A DNA stretch of 64,000 bases from Armatimonadota bacterium. GTDB lineage: Bacteria; Armatimonadota; Fimbriimonadia; Fimbriimonadales; GBS-DC. Location of the stretch: positions 23,150 through 87,149 of the forward strand of contig JABWCR010000009.1 in the NCBI GenBank assembly GCA_013359125.1. Reading direction: 5' to 3'. Below are positions 18,536-26,790 of this stretch, piece by piece. Made by a program: the position numbers and the translations under genes. Every line of letters begins with the position of its first letter. Position 1 is the stretch's first letter. The notes below the pieces were generated by a model. The model was not told the origin of the DNA. It saw only the letters and a list, made by a program, of their open reading frames with translations, and searched no databases.

Positions 18536-20218
18536 ATGTACGGAATAGCCAAATTAGGTCAGCTTCTTCTCGCTCGCGACAAGATCACCGAAGCGCAATT
18601 GCAGCGCGCGCTAGAGCTCCAGGCGACGAAAGGCTCAAAGATTGGTGAAACTCTGGTCGATCTCGGTTGGATCACTTACGATGACCTCTGGCAGGCACAG
18701 GCCGACCAGTATGAAGTCGAATACGAGCCGCTTGCGTTGGAGGATTGGGACCCGGAGATTCGAAGCTTCGTGCCGCACGGTATTGCCTCTAAGAAGTTCG
18801 TCTTTCCTGTCCGAGTCATCGGCAACACTCTTCGGCTTGCAATGGCCGAGCCGCACGATGTCGATACGATCGATCAGATTCGGACGGCGTCCGGCCTGCT
18901 TGTACAGCCCTGCTTCTGCCCTCCCGACAAGATTCTTGAAGCGGTAGCCTCGCGCTATGCCGACGAACTGACCGACTTTGATACCGAAATCGAGCAGGTA
19001 AGAGAAATCGAAGGCCCGGAAGACATCTCTTCAGCGGTCGAGGCCAGCTCACAGCCGCCCGTCATTCGCCTGGTCAACAGCATCTTGCACGACGCGGTCG
19101 AAATCGGCGCGAGCGACGTGCACTTCGAACCGCAGGAGCGCTGTTTGGAGATCCGTTTTCGTGTGGACGGCCAGTTGCACAAGGCGCGAGAGGTGCCAAA
19201 GCCGATCCAAGCGGCGGTGTTGTCTCGAGTCAAACTGATGGCGGAGATCGATATTGCGGAACGTCGACGCGCGCAGGACGGGCGCTTCACCGTCCGCGTC
19301 GGCGAGCACCGAGTGGACGTTCGGGCTTCCTCGTTGCCAACGGTCAACGGCGAGCGCATCGTCTTGCGACTGCTAGACCGTTCGGCGGCTCTGCGCAAGT
19401 TGAACGAAATCGACCTGATGCCGGAGATTTACGAACCTTTTGCGCAACTCATCGAAAAGCCATGGGGGTTGGCGCTGGTAACCGGGCCTACAGGTTCGGG
19501 CAAGACGACGACGCTCTATGCCGCTCTTCAGCACATCCGCACTGACGCCATCAATATATTGACCTGCGAAGACCCGGTCGAATACACGATCGACGGCATC
19601 GGCCAATCGCAGGTGAACGTCAAGGCCGGTTTGACGTTTGCATCGCAACTCCGGGCCATACTGCGCCAGGATCCAGATGTCGTTTTCGTCGGCGAGATTC
19701 GAGATCAGGAGACCGCCGAGATCGCCTGTCAAGCCGCCATGACCGGGCACTTGGTGCTGGCCTCGCTTCACACCAACGACGCGGTGAGCGCGGCGCCCAG
19801 ACTGCTCGATATGGACATTCAGCCTTTCTTGCTCAACTCGGCGCTCATCGGTTCGTTGGCTCAGCGCCTTGTGCGTCGCCTTTGCGTTCACTGCCGCGAG
19901 GAGCATCGATCGCCTTCCCTTGCGGTTGCGTTGGGATTGCCTCCCGATACGGCCCTGTATCGACCGGTCGGCTGTTCGCAATGCAAGAAACTCGGCTATA
20001 AGGGTCGAATCGGCATTCATGAGCTGTTTGTCGTAACCGATCCCATTCGCAACCTGATCGGCCAGCGCGCAGGAGCCGACCAACTTCGAGCCGCCGCGCC
20101 GCCCGGCACGCTTCGATTGATGGTCGAGGATGCGGCTCGGAAGGTTGCGGCGGGCATCACCTCGGCCGAGGAAGCCCTCGCCACTGTGCCCGCCGTGGCC
20201 GATCGGATTGCCGCCTGA
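18536..20218 (+). CDS. GspE/PulE/PilB-type secretion or pilus assembly ATPase
   Basis: 560 residues. Residues 1-130 are an MshEN/T2SSE-N-type domain (GQLLLARDKITEAQLQRALE, IGETLVDLGWITYDDLWQAQ). The ATPase core has ASDVHFEP, Walker A GPTGSGKTTTLYAAL, an Asp box (TCEDPVEY), Walker B VVFVGEIRDQETAEIA and the His box (TGHLVLASLHTNDA). A zinc site of two C-x-x-C pairs follows (CVHC and CSQC). It would power assembly of type IV pili or type II pseudopili from the cytoplasm. No partner gene (PilC/GspF, PilD) is adjacent; the pseudopilins in this window lie elsewhere. Confidence 0.93.
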   Translation: MYGIAKLGQLLLARDKITEAQLQRALELQATKGSKIGETLVDLGWITYDDLWQAQADQYEVEYEPLALEDWDPEIRSFVPHGIASKKFVFPVRVIGNTLRLAMAEPHDVDTIDQIRTASGLLVQPCFCPPDKILEAVASRYADELTDFDTEIEQVREIEGPEDISSAVEASSQPPVIRLVNSILHDAVEIGASDVHFEPQERCLEIRFRVDGQLHKAREVPKPIQAAVLSRVKLMAEIDIAERRRAQDGRFTVRVGEHRVDVRASSLPTVNGERIVLRLLDRSAALRKLNEIDLMPEIYEPFAQLIEKPWGLALVTGPTGSGKTTTLYAALQHIRTDAINILTCEDPVEYTIDGIGQSQVNVKAGLTFASQLRAILRQDPDVVFVGEIRDQETAEIACQAAMTGHLVLASLHTNDAVSAAPRLLDMDIQPFLLNSALIGSLAQRLVRRLCVHCREEHRSPSLAVALGLPPDTALYRPVGCSQCKKLGYKGRIGIHELFVVTDPIRNLIGQRAGADQLRAAAPPGTLRLMVEDAARKVAAGITSAEEALATVPAVADRIAA

Positions 20219-20242
20219 CATCGCGCGCCCATCTGGTACAAT
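20215..20242 (+). promoter_or_regulatory. Promoter of the rpmH-rnpA-yidD-yidC-jag run
   Basis: CTGACA at 20215-20220, 16 bp, TACAAT at 20237-20242. Each hexamer matches the sigma-70 consensus at five of six positions. The -35 overlaps the stop codon of the secretion ATPase gene. Confidence 0.65.
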
Positions 20243-20276
20243 ATCTCCCGACGAATAGGACAGAGGGGGATTAGCG

Positions 20277-20411
20277 ATGAAACGAACCTATCAGCCCAAT
20301 AATCGGCATCGAAGCAAAACGCACGGCTTTCGCGCTCGAATGAAGAGCAGAGACGGTCGCAACGTGCTGCGTCGCCGACGTCAGCGCAGTCGCTGGCGGC
20401 TGACCGTTTAG
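20277..20411 (+). CDS. rpmH: 50S ribosomal protein L34
   Basis: 44 residues: [20 protein letters not shown] followed by [20 protein letters not shown], the usual L34 pattern and length. An AGAGGGGG ribosome-binding site lies about eight bases upstream. It opens the conserved rpmH-rnpA-yidD-yidC-jag cluster, three bases before rnpA. Confidence 0.97.
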   Translation: MKRTYQPNNRHRSKTHGFRARMKSRDGRNVLRRRRQRSRWRLTV

Positions 20412-20414
20412 GCT

Positions 20415-20756
20415 ATGCTGCCTCCGGCGGCCAGGTTGCGCCGGACGGCCGATTTTCAGCGCCTTTATTCTCGCGGCAGACGCTTCCCTTTTCCTCCCTT
20501 CGTCCTGTACGCATGGCAGCGCGACGACGACGAGCCGACAAGGATCGGCTTTGTTTTCAGCCGAAAGTTCGGCGGCGCGGTGCATAGAAACCGGCATAGG
20601 CGGAGATTGAGAGCGATCTGCAGAGAGATTTGGCCGAACATGGCGCAGGGATACGATTTGGCATTTGTGGGAAGGGACGCGATCAAGGCGCTGAGCGCCA
20701 CGGACTTAAGGCAGTTGGTGCAAGACGCTCTTAACAAGGCGGGCGTTTTGCCATGA
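20415..20756 (+). CDS. rnpA: Ribonuclease P protein component
   Basis: 113 residues. It carries the RnpA signature: an N-terminal [16 protein letters not shown], then [22 protein letters not shown] with the RNR motif that contacts the RNA subunit, and a C-terminal YDLAFVGR strand. It assists the catalytic RNA in trimming tRNA 5' leaders. It overlaps yidD by four bases (ATGA). Confidence 0.95.
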   Translation: MLPPAARLRRTADFQRLYSRGRRFPFPPFVLYAWQRDDDEPTRIGFVFSRKFGGAVHRNRHRRRLRAICREIWPNMAQGYDLAFVGRDAIKALSATDLRQLVQDALNKAGVLP

Positions 20757-21001
20757 GCGCCACAGCGAGCGGTTCCGAGCGCAGACCAAGTCCGGTCGCC
20801 CGCGCGCTCATCGGTCTGGTAAGGCTCTATCAGCGCTCCACTCAATGGAAGCCGCGCATCTGCCGTTTCGAGCCGTCTTGTTCTGGCTACATGATCGGCG
20901 CGATTCAACGGCACGGCGCCGTCAAGGGCGTAGGACTGGGCCTTTGGCGCATCGCTCGATGCCACCCCTTTAGCAAGGGCGGACACGACCCCGTACCTTA
21001 A
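20753..21001 (+). CDS. yidD: Membrane protein insertion efficiency factor YidD
   Basis: 82 residues with the YidD core: [29 protein letters not shown], then [20 protein letters not shown]. All three conserved cysteines are present. A small membrane-associated helper of YidC, translationally coupled to rnpA and nine bases ahead of yidC. Confidence 0.96.
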   Translation: MSATASGSERRPSPVARALIGLVRLYQRSTQWKPRICRFEPSCSGYMIGAIQRHGAVKGVGLGLWRIARCHPFSKGGHDPVP

Positions 21002-21009
21002 CAACAGAT

Positions 21010-22191
21010 ATGGCAAAGCAACAACCACAACCCGATCGGATGCAGACGTTCGCCCGAACCATGCTCCTGACCACCGTCATCTGGGGCATCATGATGTTTG
21101 TGCTGATGCGCAATCAGCCGCCGGCGACGACCGATACGAAGCCCTCTCAAGAGATTCTCGTCGAAGCCAAAGAGCACATCAAGAACAAGGATTATCACGT
21201 CGCCGAAGAGCAGTTGGCCAAGGTCGAACGGAACGCCAAGGGCAGCGAGATCGCCGCAGAAGCCGTCTTCCTGCGCGCTCAGATAGACCTAGAACTGGGC
21301 AATTACCGCCGCGCCATGGAGACCATGCAGCGCATGGAGCGCGAGTATGGCAAATCTAAGTTCTTTCAAGAGCGCGGGCGCGAACAGCTGACCAAAGCGA
21401 CGACCGCCGTCGATGCCGAGAACCGTACTTTCACCAACTATCGCATTCTCGATTCGATCGTCGCCTTTTTTGGCCGCACGCAAATCAGCTATGTGCTGGC
21501 AATCGTCGTCATCGCGCTCTTTGTGAGGCTGATCCAACTCCCGTTTGCCAATAAACAGTTCGGGATCACCAAGAAGATGCAGCAGTTGGCGCCCAAACTG
21601 AACGAACTGAAGGAGAAGTACCAAGGCCAGGAGCTGATGGAAAAGCAGATGGCGCTCTACAAGCGCTACAAGGTCAACCCCTTCGGCGGCTGTCTCTATA
21701 TGCTCGTGCCCTTCCCGTTCCTCATCTGGGTCTTCAACATGATCAACCTCTACAAACCCCAGTTTGAGAACGGCACCTTCCTCTGGATCAACCCAGAGAT
21801 AGGAAAGCTGGCGCCCGGCATCTTGGCCGGCAATCTGGCTCAGTTCGACGTGCCGCTGCTTATTTTATACGCCTTGAGCATGTTCATCACCAGCCGCATG
21901 AGCATCATGGACCCCACACAGGCGCAACAGCAGAAGATGATGTCCTACATGATGACGGGCATGATGGTCATCGGCCTGTGGATGTGGCGGTCGCCCGCCG
22001 CATTCGTGCTCTACTGGTTCTTGACCAATGTGCTCTACACCGTTCACTACAAGATTGCCATGGCCAAGCCGTCTCCAGCCCTTGTCGCAGTCGGCGAGGA
22101 CCCCGAAGAGCCCGCTCAGGGCAACGGCAGCGCCATCATGCCAAAAGACTTTCAGCGACCGAAGCACAAGCGCAAGGCCAATCGCCGCTGA
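21010..22191 (+). CDS. yidC: Membrane protein insertase YidC with a TPR-like region
   Basis: 393 residues. TM1 spans about 17-34. Residues about 48-132 look like two or three tetratricopeptide-type helical hairpins (AKEHIKNKDYHVAEEQLAKV, AEAVFLRAQIDLELGNYRRA, METMQRMEREYGKSKF) rather than the beta-sandwich P1 domain of proteobacterial YidC. The insertase core begins at about 150: TM2 contains the conserved Arg (FVRLIQLPFANKQF, Arg173), then the cytoplasmic helical hairpin, NPFGGCLYMLVPFPFLIWVF and a final three TMs. The C-tail is basic, suited to ribosome binding. Confidence 0.94.
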   Translation: MAKQQPQPDRMQTFARTMLLTTVIWGIMMFVLMRNQPPATTDTKPSQEILVEAKEHIKNKDYHVAEEQLAKVERNAKGSEIAAEAVFLRAQIDLELGNYRRAMETMQRMEREYGKSKFFQERGREQLTKATTAVDAENRTFTNYRILDSIVAFFGRTQISYVLAIVVIALFVRLIQLPFANKQFGITKKMQQLAPKLNELKEKYQGQELMEKQMALYKRYKVNPFGGCLYMLVPFPFLIWVFNMINLYKPQFENGTFLWINPEIGKLAPGILAGNLAQFDVPLLILYALSMFITSRMSIMDPTQAQQQKMMSYMMTGMMVIGLWMWRSPAAFVLYWFLTNVLYTVHYKIAMAKPSPALVAVGEDPEEPAQGNGSAIMPKDFQRPKHKRKANRR

Positions 22192-22209
22192 ACAGGAGGA
22201 ACGCCCATT

Positions 22210-22749
22210 ATGAACGACGCCGAAATCGTCGAAACAACCGCCGAGGCTGCGACCGCAGGGGAAAACGGCCAAGAATATGAAGCAGACGAAGCGATCGCGC
22301 GAGAGATCGAAGCGCTGGTCCAAGAACTGATGGACGAAAGCCCGCTCGACCTGCAAGCGCAGGCGCGCGGCCGACACGGCCGATATGTAGAGTTGGATCT
22401 GGCCGGCTCCGATTCGGCCTACTTGGTCAACAAGAGGGACATGGCTCTCGATTCGCTTCAATATCTGATCAACATGATCGTCATGCGAAAACTGCAGACT
22501 CAGGCGCGAGTCGTGCTCGACGCGGGCGGATATCGGAAGCGCAGAGAAGAAAACCTGCGCAATCACGCCGTCTTTATAGCCCATCAGGTGAAGCAGAGAG
22601 GCGAAGAAGCGCTTCTTGCCGCTATGCCGTCGCACGAGCGACGCATCATCCACAACGCTTTGAAAGACGACCCGGAGGTTGAGACCTATAGCGAAGGCGC
22701 CGAGCCGGAGCGCAGGGTCGTCATCACGCCCAAGAAGCAAGGCGACTAA
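22210..22749 (+). CDS. jag: Jag/KhpB-like KH-R3H RNA-binding protein
   Basis: 179 residues. An acidic N-terminus is followed by a KH-like domain (GRYVELDLAGSDSAYLVNKR, ALDSLQYLINMIVMRK) and an R3H domain (RREENLRNHAVFIAHQVKQ, PSHERRIIHNAL, YSEGAEPERRVVI). The R-x3-H motif appears as part of SHERRIIH. Jag/KhpB proteins bind RNA and affect cell elongation and division. It follows yidC by 18 bases with an ACAGGAGG ribosome-binding site, as usual for the cluster. Confidence 0.9.
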   Translation: MNDAEIVETTAEAATAGENGQEYEADEAIAREIEALVQELMDESPLDLQAQARGRHGRYVELDLAGSDSAYLVNKRDMALDSLQYLINMIVMRKLQTQARVVLDAGGYRKRREENLRNHAVFIAHQVKQRGEEALLAAMPSHERRIIHNALKDDPEVETYSEGAEPERRVVITPKKQGD

Positions 22750-22782
22750 CACGACCATCAAGCCCTAAAAGGAGGCGAATAG

Positions 22783-24039
22783 ATGCAGTACGATGTGAAA
22801 GATACAGCGCTGGCCGATTCGGGAGCGCTTCGAATAGAATGGGCCGAACAGGATATGCCCGTGCTCCGCTTGATCCGCGAGCGGTTTGAGCGCGAAAAGC
22901 CGCTGAAAGGCGTTCGCCTGGGCGCCTGCCTGCACGTTACGACCGAAACAGCCAACCTGATGCGCACGCTGAAGGCGGGCGGCGCGGAGGTTTACCTTTG
23001 CGCTTCCAACCCGTTGTCCACTCAGGACGACGTGGCCGCGGCTCTCTCGGTCATCGACGAAATCCCCACATTTGCCATCAAAGGCGAGGATAACGACACC
23101 TACTACAAGCACATCATGTCGGTGATCGATGCCAAGCCCCAAATCACCATGGACGACGGCGCCGATGTTGTGGGCATCCTTCATAGCCAGCGAAAAGAAA
23201 TCCTGGGCGACGTGATCGGCGGCACCGAAGAGACCACCACGGGCGTCATTCGATTGCGAGCCATGGCCAAGGACGGCGTGCTCAACTACCCCATCATCGC
23301 CGTCAACGACGCCATGACCAAGCATCTGTTCGATAACCGCTACGGCACCGGACAGAGCACGTTGGACGGCGTGCTGCGGGCGACGAATCTGCTGATTGCC
23401 GGACGCACCGTCGCAGTGGCCGGATATGGCTGGTGCGGCAAAGGCATCGCGAGCCGCGCGCGCGGCATGAACGCCAGAGTGATCGTAACCGAGATCGATC
23501 CGATCAAGGGGCTCGAAGCCTTGATGGACGGTCACCAGGTAATGACTATGGAAGAAGCCGCCCCGCTGGCCGACATCATCATCACAGTAACCGGCAACAA
23601 GCACGTGCTGCGCGAGGAGCATTATCGCAAGATGAAGAGCGGCGCGGTGTTGGCCAACAGCGGCCACTTTAACGTCGAGATCGACATCCCGACCTTGGAA
23701 CGCATCTCCGTAGGAAAGCGCAAAATCCGCCCGTTCGTCGATGAGTACAAGATGGGCGACGGCCGCCGAATCTACCTGCTGGGCGAGGGACGCCTGATCA
23801 ACCTGGCTTCCGCCGAAGGCCACCCTGCCAGCGTCATGGACATGAGCTTCGCCAATCAAGCCCTCAGCGCCGAGTACATGTTCAAGAACGCCTCGAGGCT
23901 CGAGAAGACCGTCATGTCCGTTCCCGAGGAACTGGACAAGGAGATCGCCAGGCTCAAACTGGTGTCCTTGGGCATCGACATCGACAAGCTGACCGACGAA
24001 CAGAAGGCCTACCTCGCCGGTTGGCAGGAAGGCACCTAA
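22783..24039 (+). CDS. ahcY: Adenosylhomocysteinase
   Basis: 418 residues. S-adenosylhomocysteine hydrolase splits SAH to adenosine and homocysteine in the methyl cycle. Seen: [31 protein letters not shown] at the substrate site (only part quoted from a longer block), [31 protein letters not shown], the NAD fold [21 protein letters not shown], and [10 protein letters not shown]. Length fits the shorter bacterial/archaeal form. AAAAGGAGG precedes the ATG. Catalytic domains appear complete. Confidence 0.96.
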   Translation: MQYDVKDTALADSGALRIEWAEQDMPVLRLIRERFEREKPLKGVRLGACLHVTTETANLMRTLKAGGAEVYLCASNPLSTQDDVAAALSVIDEIPTFAIKGEDNDTYYKHIMSVIDAKPQITMDDGADVVGILHSQRKEILGDVIGGTEETTTGVIRLRAMAKDGVLNYPIIAVNDAMTKHLFDNRYGTGQSTLDGVLRATNLLIAGRTVAVAGYGWCGKGIASRARGMNARVIVTEIDPIKGLEALMDGHQVMTMEEAAPLADIIITVTGNKHVLREEHYRKMKSGAVLANSGHFNVEIDIPTLERISVGKRKIRPFVDEYKMGDGRRIYLLGEGRLINLASAEGHPASVMDMSFANQALSAEYMFKNASRLEKTVMSVPEELDKEIARLKLVSLGIDIDKLTDEQKAYLAGWQEGT

Positions 24040-24046
24040 GCCAAAA

Positions 24047-25003
24047 TCACGAAGGCCTTGGCGGCGCGTTCTCCGGCGGTATGGGGATCAGCGCCATCAG
24101 GGCCTTCTGCGCATGAAGACGATTCTCCGCCTGATCCCAGATTGCGGATTGCGGCCCGTCCATTGCCTCGCTCGTAATCTCCTCGTCTCTGTGCGCCGGC
24201 AGGCAGTGGAGCACGATCGCATCCGGCTTGGCCAACGACAAAAGTCTCGAATTGACCTGAAAATCCTTGAACGCCCGCATCCGTATCTCGCGCTCGGTCT
24301 CAAAACCCATCGAGACCCAAACGTCGGTGTAGACTACGTCCGCGTCGCGCGCGGCTTCTGCCGGATCGTTGGTAAGCGCGACTTGATCGCCAACGAACTT
24401 TGCATCGGGCGCAAACCCCTTTGGCGTTGCTATGACTACCTCGTGCCCTAACATCGCGCCCAACAGCGCGAAGCTATGGCACACGTTGTTCCCGTCGCCG
24501 ACCCAAGCCAGCTTCAAAGCGCTCGTGCCCTTGCGCTCGCGAATCGTTAGCAGATCGGCCAGCGCTTGGCAGGGATGCTCGACGTCGCTTAGAGCATTGA
24601 TGATCGGAGCGCCCGTGTGAATCGCCAACTCCTCTAAGATCGAATGCAAATAGACCCGTGCGACCACAAACTCGGCCCATCGGCCTAAGTTGCGCGCAAC
24701 GTCCATCACCGCCTCGCGACGTCCCATCTGAATGTCGTTTTGCGTCAGATAGACCGCATGGCCGCCCATCTGGTACAAGCCGATTTCAAATGTAACCCGA
24801 GTGCGCAAGGACGGCTTCTCAAAGATCATCGCGGCAGCGATAGGGCGGTCAAATCGATAAAACTCGCGGCCCTGCTTTGTACCTCGCTTCATCTCGGCGG
24901 CCAACTCTAACAAGACTTGAGCGCTGTTGCGATTCAACTCGGTAATGCTGATCAGATTGAGCGGGGGGCCGGCGTCTCGCCAGCGCTCTAGATAGGCCTC
25001 CAT
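24047..25003 (-). CDS. argF: Ornithine carbamoyltransferase
   Basis: 318 residues. The carbamoyl-phosphate site FEKPSLRTRVTFE (S-x-R-T-R), HPCQALAD, and the ornithine-side HCLPAHRDEEI are all present, and DVVYTDVWVSMG matches OTC rather than aspartate carbamoyltransferase. It makes citrulline from ornithine and carbamoyl phosphate in arginine synthesis. The ATG directly abuts the stop of the upstream membrane-protein gene, so they are likely co-transcribed. No other arg genes are nearby. Confidence 0.94.
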   Translation of the reverse strand: MEAYLERWRDAGPPLNLISITELNRNSAQVLLELAAEMKRGTKQGREFYRFDRPIAAAMIFEKPSLRTRVTFEIGLYQMGGHAVYLTQNDIQMGRREAVMDVARNLGRWAEFVVARVYLHSILEELAIHTGAPIINALSDVEHPCQALADLLTIRERKGTSALKLAWVGDGNNVCHSFALLGAMLGHEVVIATPKGFAPDAKFVGDQVALTNDPAEAARDADVVYTDVWVSMGFETEREIRMRAFKDFQVNSRLLSLAKPDAIVLHCLPAHRDEEITSEAMDGPQSAIWDQAENRLHAQKALMALIPIPPENAPPRPS

Positions 25004-25480
25004 CTATTCGCCGTCTCCATCGCCGTCTGCCTTCTTGGGCGGCTCGATCGGCGCAGGCTCCATGGGCGCTTCGGGATCGGCAAAGGTCGGCTCGGGTTCG
25101 CCATCGCGATCAATGATGAGCGGCTCGTCCTCAGGCTCCGCAGGCTCTTCTGGCGTTTCGGGCTTCGGCCTGCGGCTTCCTTCGGAAAAACGGTCGTAGC
25201 TATAAGGCGCGACCTGCCGTTCCCCAAGCACCTGATAACTGTCTTTGCCCACCCGCTCGAACACCTCGACCGAGGCCGTCAGCTCGGCCGATGGCCTCAA
25301 ATCGTCCTCTTTGGTTTGGGAGTCGTTCTTTGTGTGCTTGGGCGCCCAAGAAAGCCTTGGCCAAGCGTTCGGGCCGAACTCCAGCCTCGGCCCGACGACA
25401 AAGTAGCCGACCACGGCAAAGCCGAAGAAGACCGCCGAACCCAATACTAACTTCTTTAAGAACCACTTAACTCTGCTCAT
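25004..25480 (-). CDS. Hypothetical single-pass membrane protein with acidic, proline-rich tail
   Basis: 158 residues. One transmembrane helix (about 10-30, LVLGSAVFFGFAVVGYFVV) after a basic N-terminus, so the C-terminus is probably extracytoplasmic. The rest is of low complexity, rich in Pro, Glu and Asp towards the end (PKPETPEEPAEPEDEPLI, APMEPAPIEPPKKADGDGDG). No family recognised. It sits between the KBL/BioF-like gene (one base apart) and argF (abutting), which suggests one transcript but gives no functional clue. Confidence 0.7.
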   Translation of the reverse strand: MSRVKWFLKKLVLGSAVFFGFAVVGYFVVGPRLEFGPNAWPRLSWAPKHTKNDSQTKEDDLRPSAELTASVEVFERVGKDSYQVLGERQVAPYSYDRFSEGSRRPKPETPEEPAEPEDEPLIIDRDGEPEPTFADPEAPMEPAPIEPPKKADGDGDGE

Positions 25481-25481
25481 G

Positions 25482-26678
25482 TTAAATCAGCGCGAGTTCG
25501 CGCCCGACTTTCTCGAAAGCGGCCAAGGCATCGTCCAGGTCCTTTGGTTCGTGCATTGCGGAGGGCATCGTGCGTATCCGCGCTTTGCCCTTTGCCACCG
25601 TCGGATAGAGGATGCCGAGCGCAAACACGCCCTCCTCTCTCAATCGCCGCTCCATCGTCTGCGTCTTCTCCTCGTCGCCCACAAAGACAGGGGTAATGGG
25701 CGTTTCCGAACCCATCGTATCGAATCCAAGCCCCGCCAAGTCGGCCTTCCACCGGCGAGTATTGGCCCAGAGCTTCTCCATCGGCGCCGGGTCTGTCTTA
25801 AGAATACGAACCGATTCCAAAAGCGCTCCAATGGCGGCGGGCGGCAGCGCCGTGCTAAACAGATAAGGTCGGCCCCGATTGATCAGCCACTGTTTGAGCC
25901 GCTCGGAGCCCGCGATGTATCCCCCGACGACGCCCAGCGCTTTACTGAGAGTGCCCAACTGAATGTCCACGCGGCCGTATAGCCCAAAGTGGTTCGTCGA
26001 GCCGCTTCCATGCTCGCCCAACACGCCCGAGGCGTGCGCATCGTCCACCATCACCGCCGCGTCGTACTTTTCTGCCAAAGAGACTATGTCGGGCAACGGC
26101 GCAATATCCCCATCCATGCTAAAGACGCCGTCCGTTACGATCAATCGCTTGCGAAAGTCGCCGCAACGCTTCAGAATCGCTTCCAATTGATTGCAATCCT
26201 TGTGAGCGTAGACGTATCCCTCGCTCTTCCGATAGGCCGCGCCGCTCAAGCGAACTCCATCGATAATGCTCGCGTGGTTCAATTCGTCAGAGATAATCAC
26301 ATCGCCATCGCCAAAACAGGCCGGGATTGCGCCCGAATTGGCCGAAAAGCCGGATTGGAACACCAATACCGCTTCGGTCTTCTTAAACTCGGCCAGCGAC
26401 GCCTCTAACTGGTCGCAAAGCGCGTTTGTGCCGCCGATCCAACGCACAGCGCCCGCTCCGGCGCCCCACTCCTGAACCGCGGCAATGGCTGCGGTCTTCA
26501 AGCGCGGATCGTTCGCCAGCCCTAAGTAGTTGTTCGATGCAAGGTTGACCAGCCACCGCCCGCCCATCTTGACCCGCGCGCCTTGAGGGCTTTCCAACGA
26601 AAGCGGAGCCTTGTAGAGGTTCTGCGCCTTCAGCGAATCTAACTGTTCCCCTAACCAATCTTGCAACCGCCCGTTCAT
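25482..26678 (-). CDS. PLP-dependent alpha-oxoamine synthase (glycine C-acetyltransferase/BioF type)
   Basis: 398 residues. ATG 26678 is chosen because AGGAGG lies six bases upstream; the frame runs on to 26822 without support. Signatures of the Kbl/BioF/SPT/ALAS family are clear: NNYLGLANDPRLK, GAGAGAVRWIGGT, ELNHASIIDGVRLSGA, TDGVFSMDGDIAPLPDI, VDDAHASGVLGEHG and the PLP-lysine motif GTLSKALG. Length and N-terminus fit 2-amino-3-ketobutyrate CoA ligase (Kbl), but 8-amino-7-oxononanoate synthase is equally possible. No biotin or threonine-degradation gene is adjacent to decide. Confidence 0.88.
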   Translation of the reverse strand: MNGRLQDWLGEQLDSLKAQNLYKAPLSLESPQGARVKMGGRWLVNLASNNYLGLANDPRLKTAAIAAVQEWGAGAGAVRWIGGTNALCDQLEASLAEFKKTEAVLVFQSGFSANSGAIPACFGDGDVIISDELNHASIIDGVRLSGAAYRKSEGYVYAHKDCNQLEAILKRCGDFRKRLIVTDGVFSMDGDIAPLPDIVSLAEKYDAAVMVDDAHASGVLGEHGSGSTNHFGLYGRVDIQLGTLSKALGVVGGYIAGSERLKQWLINRGRPYLFSTALPPAAIGALLESVRILKTDPAPMEKLWANTRRWKADLAGLGFDTMGSETPITPVFVGDEEKTQTMERRLREEGVFALGILYPTVAKGKARIRTMPSAMHEPKDLDDALAAFEKVGRELALI

Positions 26679-26695
26679 CCCGCCTCCTATGATAG

Positions 26696-26723
26696 CGATT
26701 CTACCTGCGAGCGTGTAGAATCG
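26696..26723. promoter_or_regulatory. Inverted repeat with back-to-back TAGAAT elements between divergent genes
   Basis: CGATTCTAC (26696-26704), 10 bp, GTAGAATCG (26715-26723): a perfect 9-bp inverted repeat. Each arm contains TAGAAT in the direction of the gene it faces (minus towards 26678, plus towards 26791), so it may be an overlapping divergent promoter, or an operator. Confidence 0.45.
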
Positions 26724-26790
26724 TATGGGCATCGAACTCTTGCGGCCTCTCGTTCGTATCGCAAAGTATCCTTGCCAAGGGGGTAACGGG

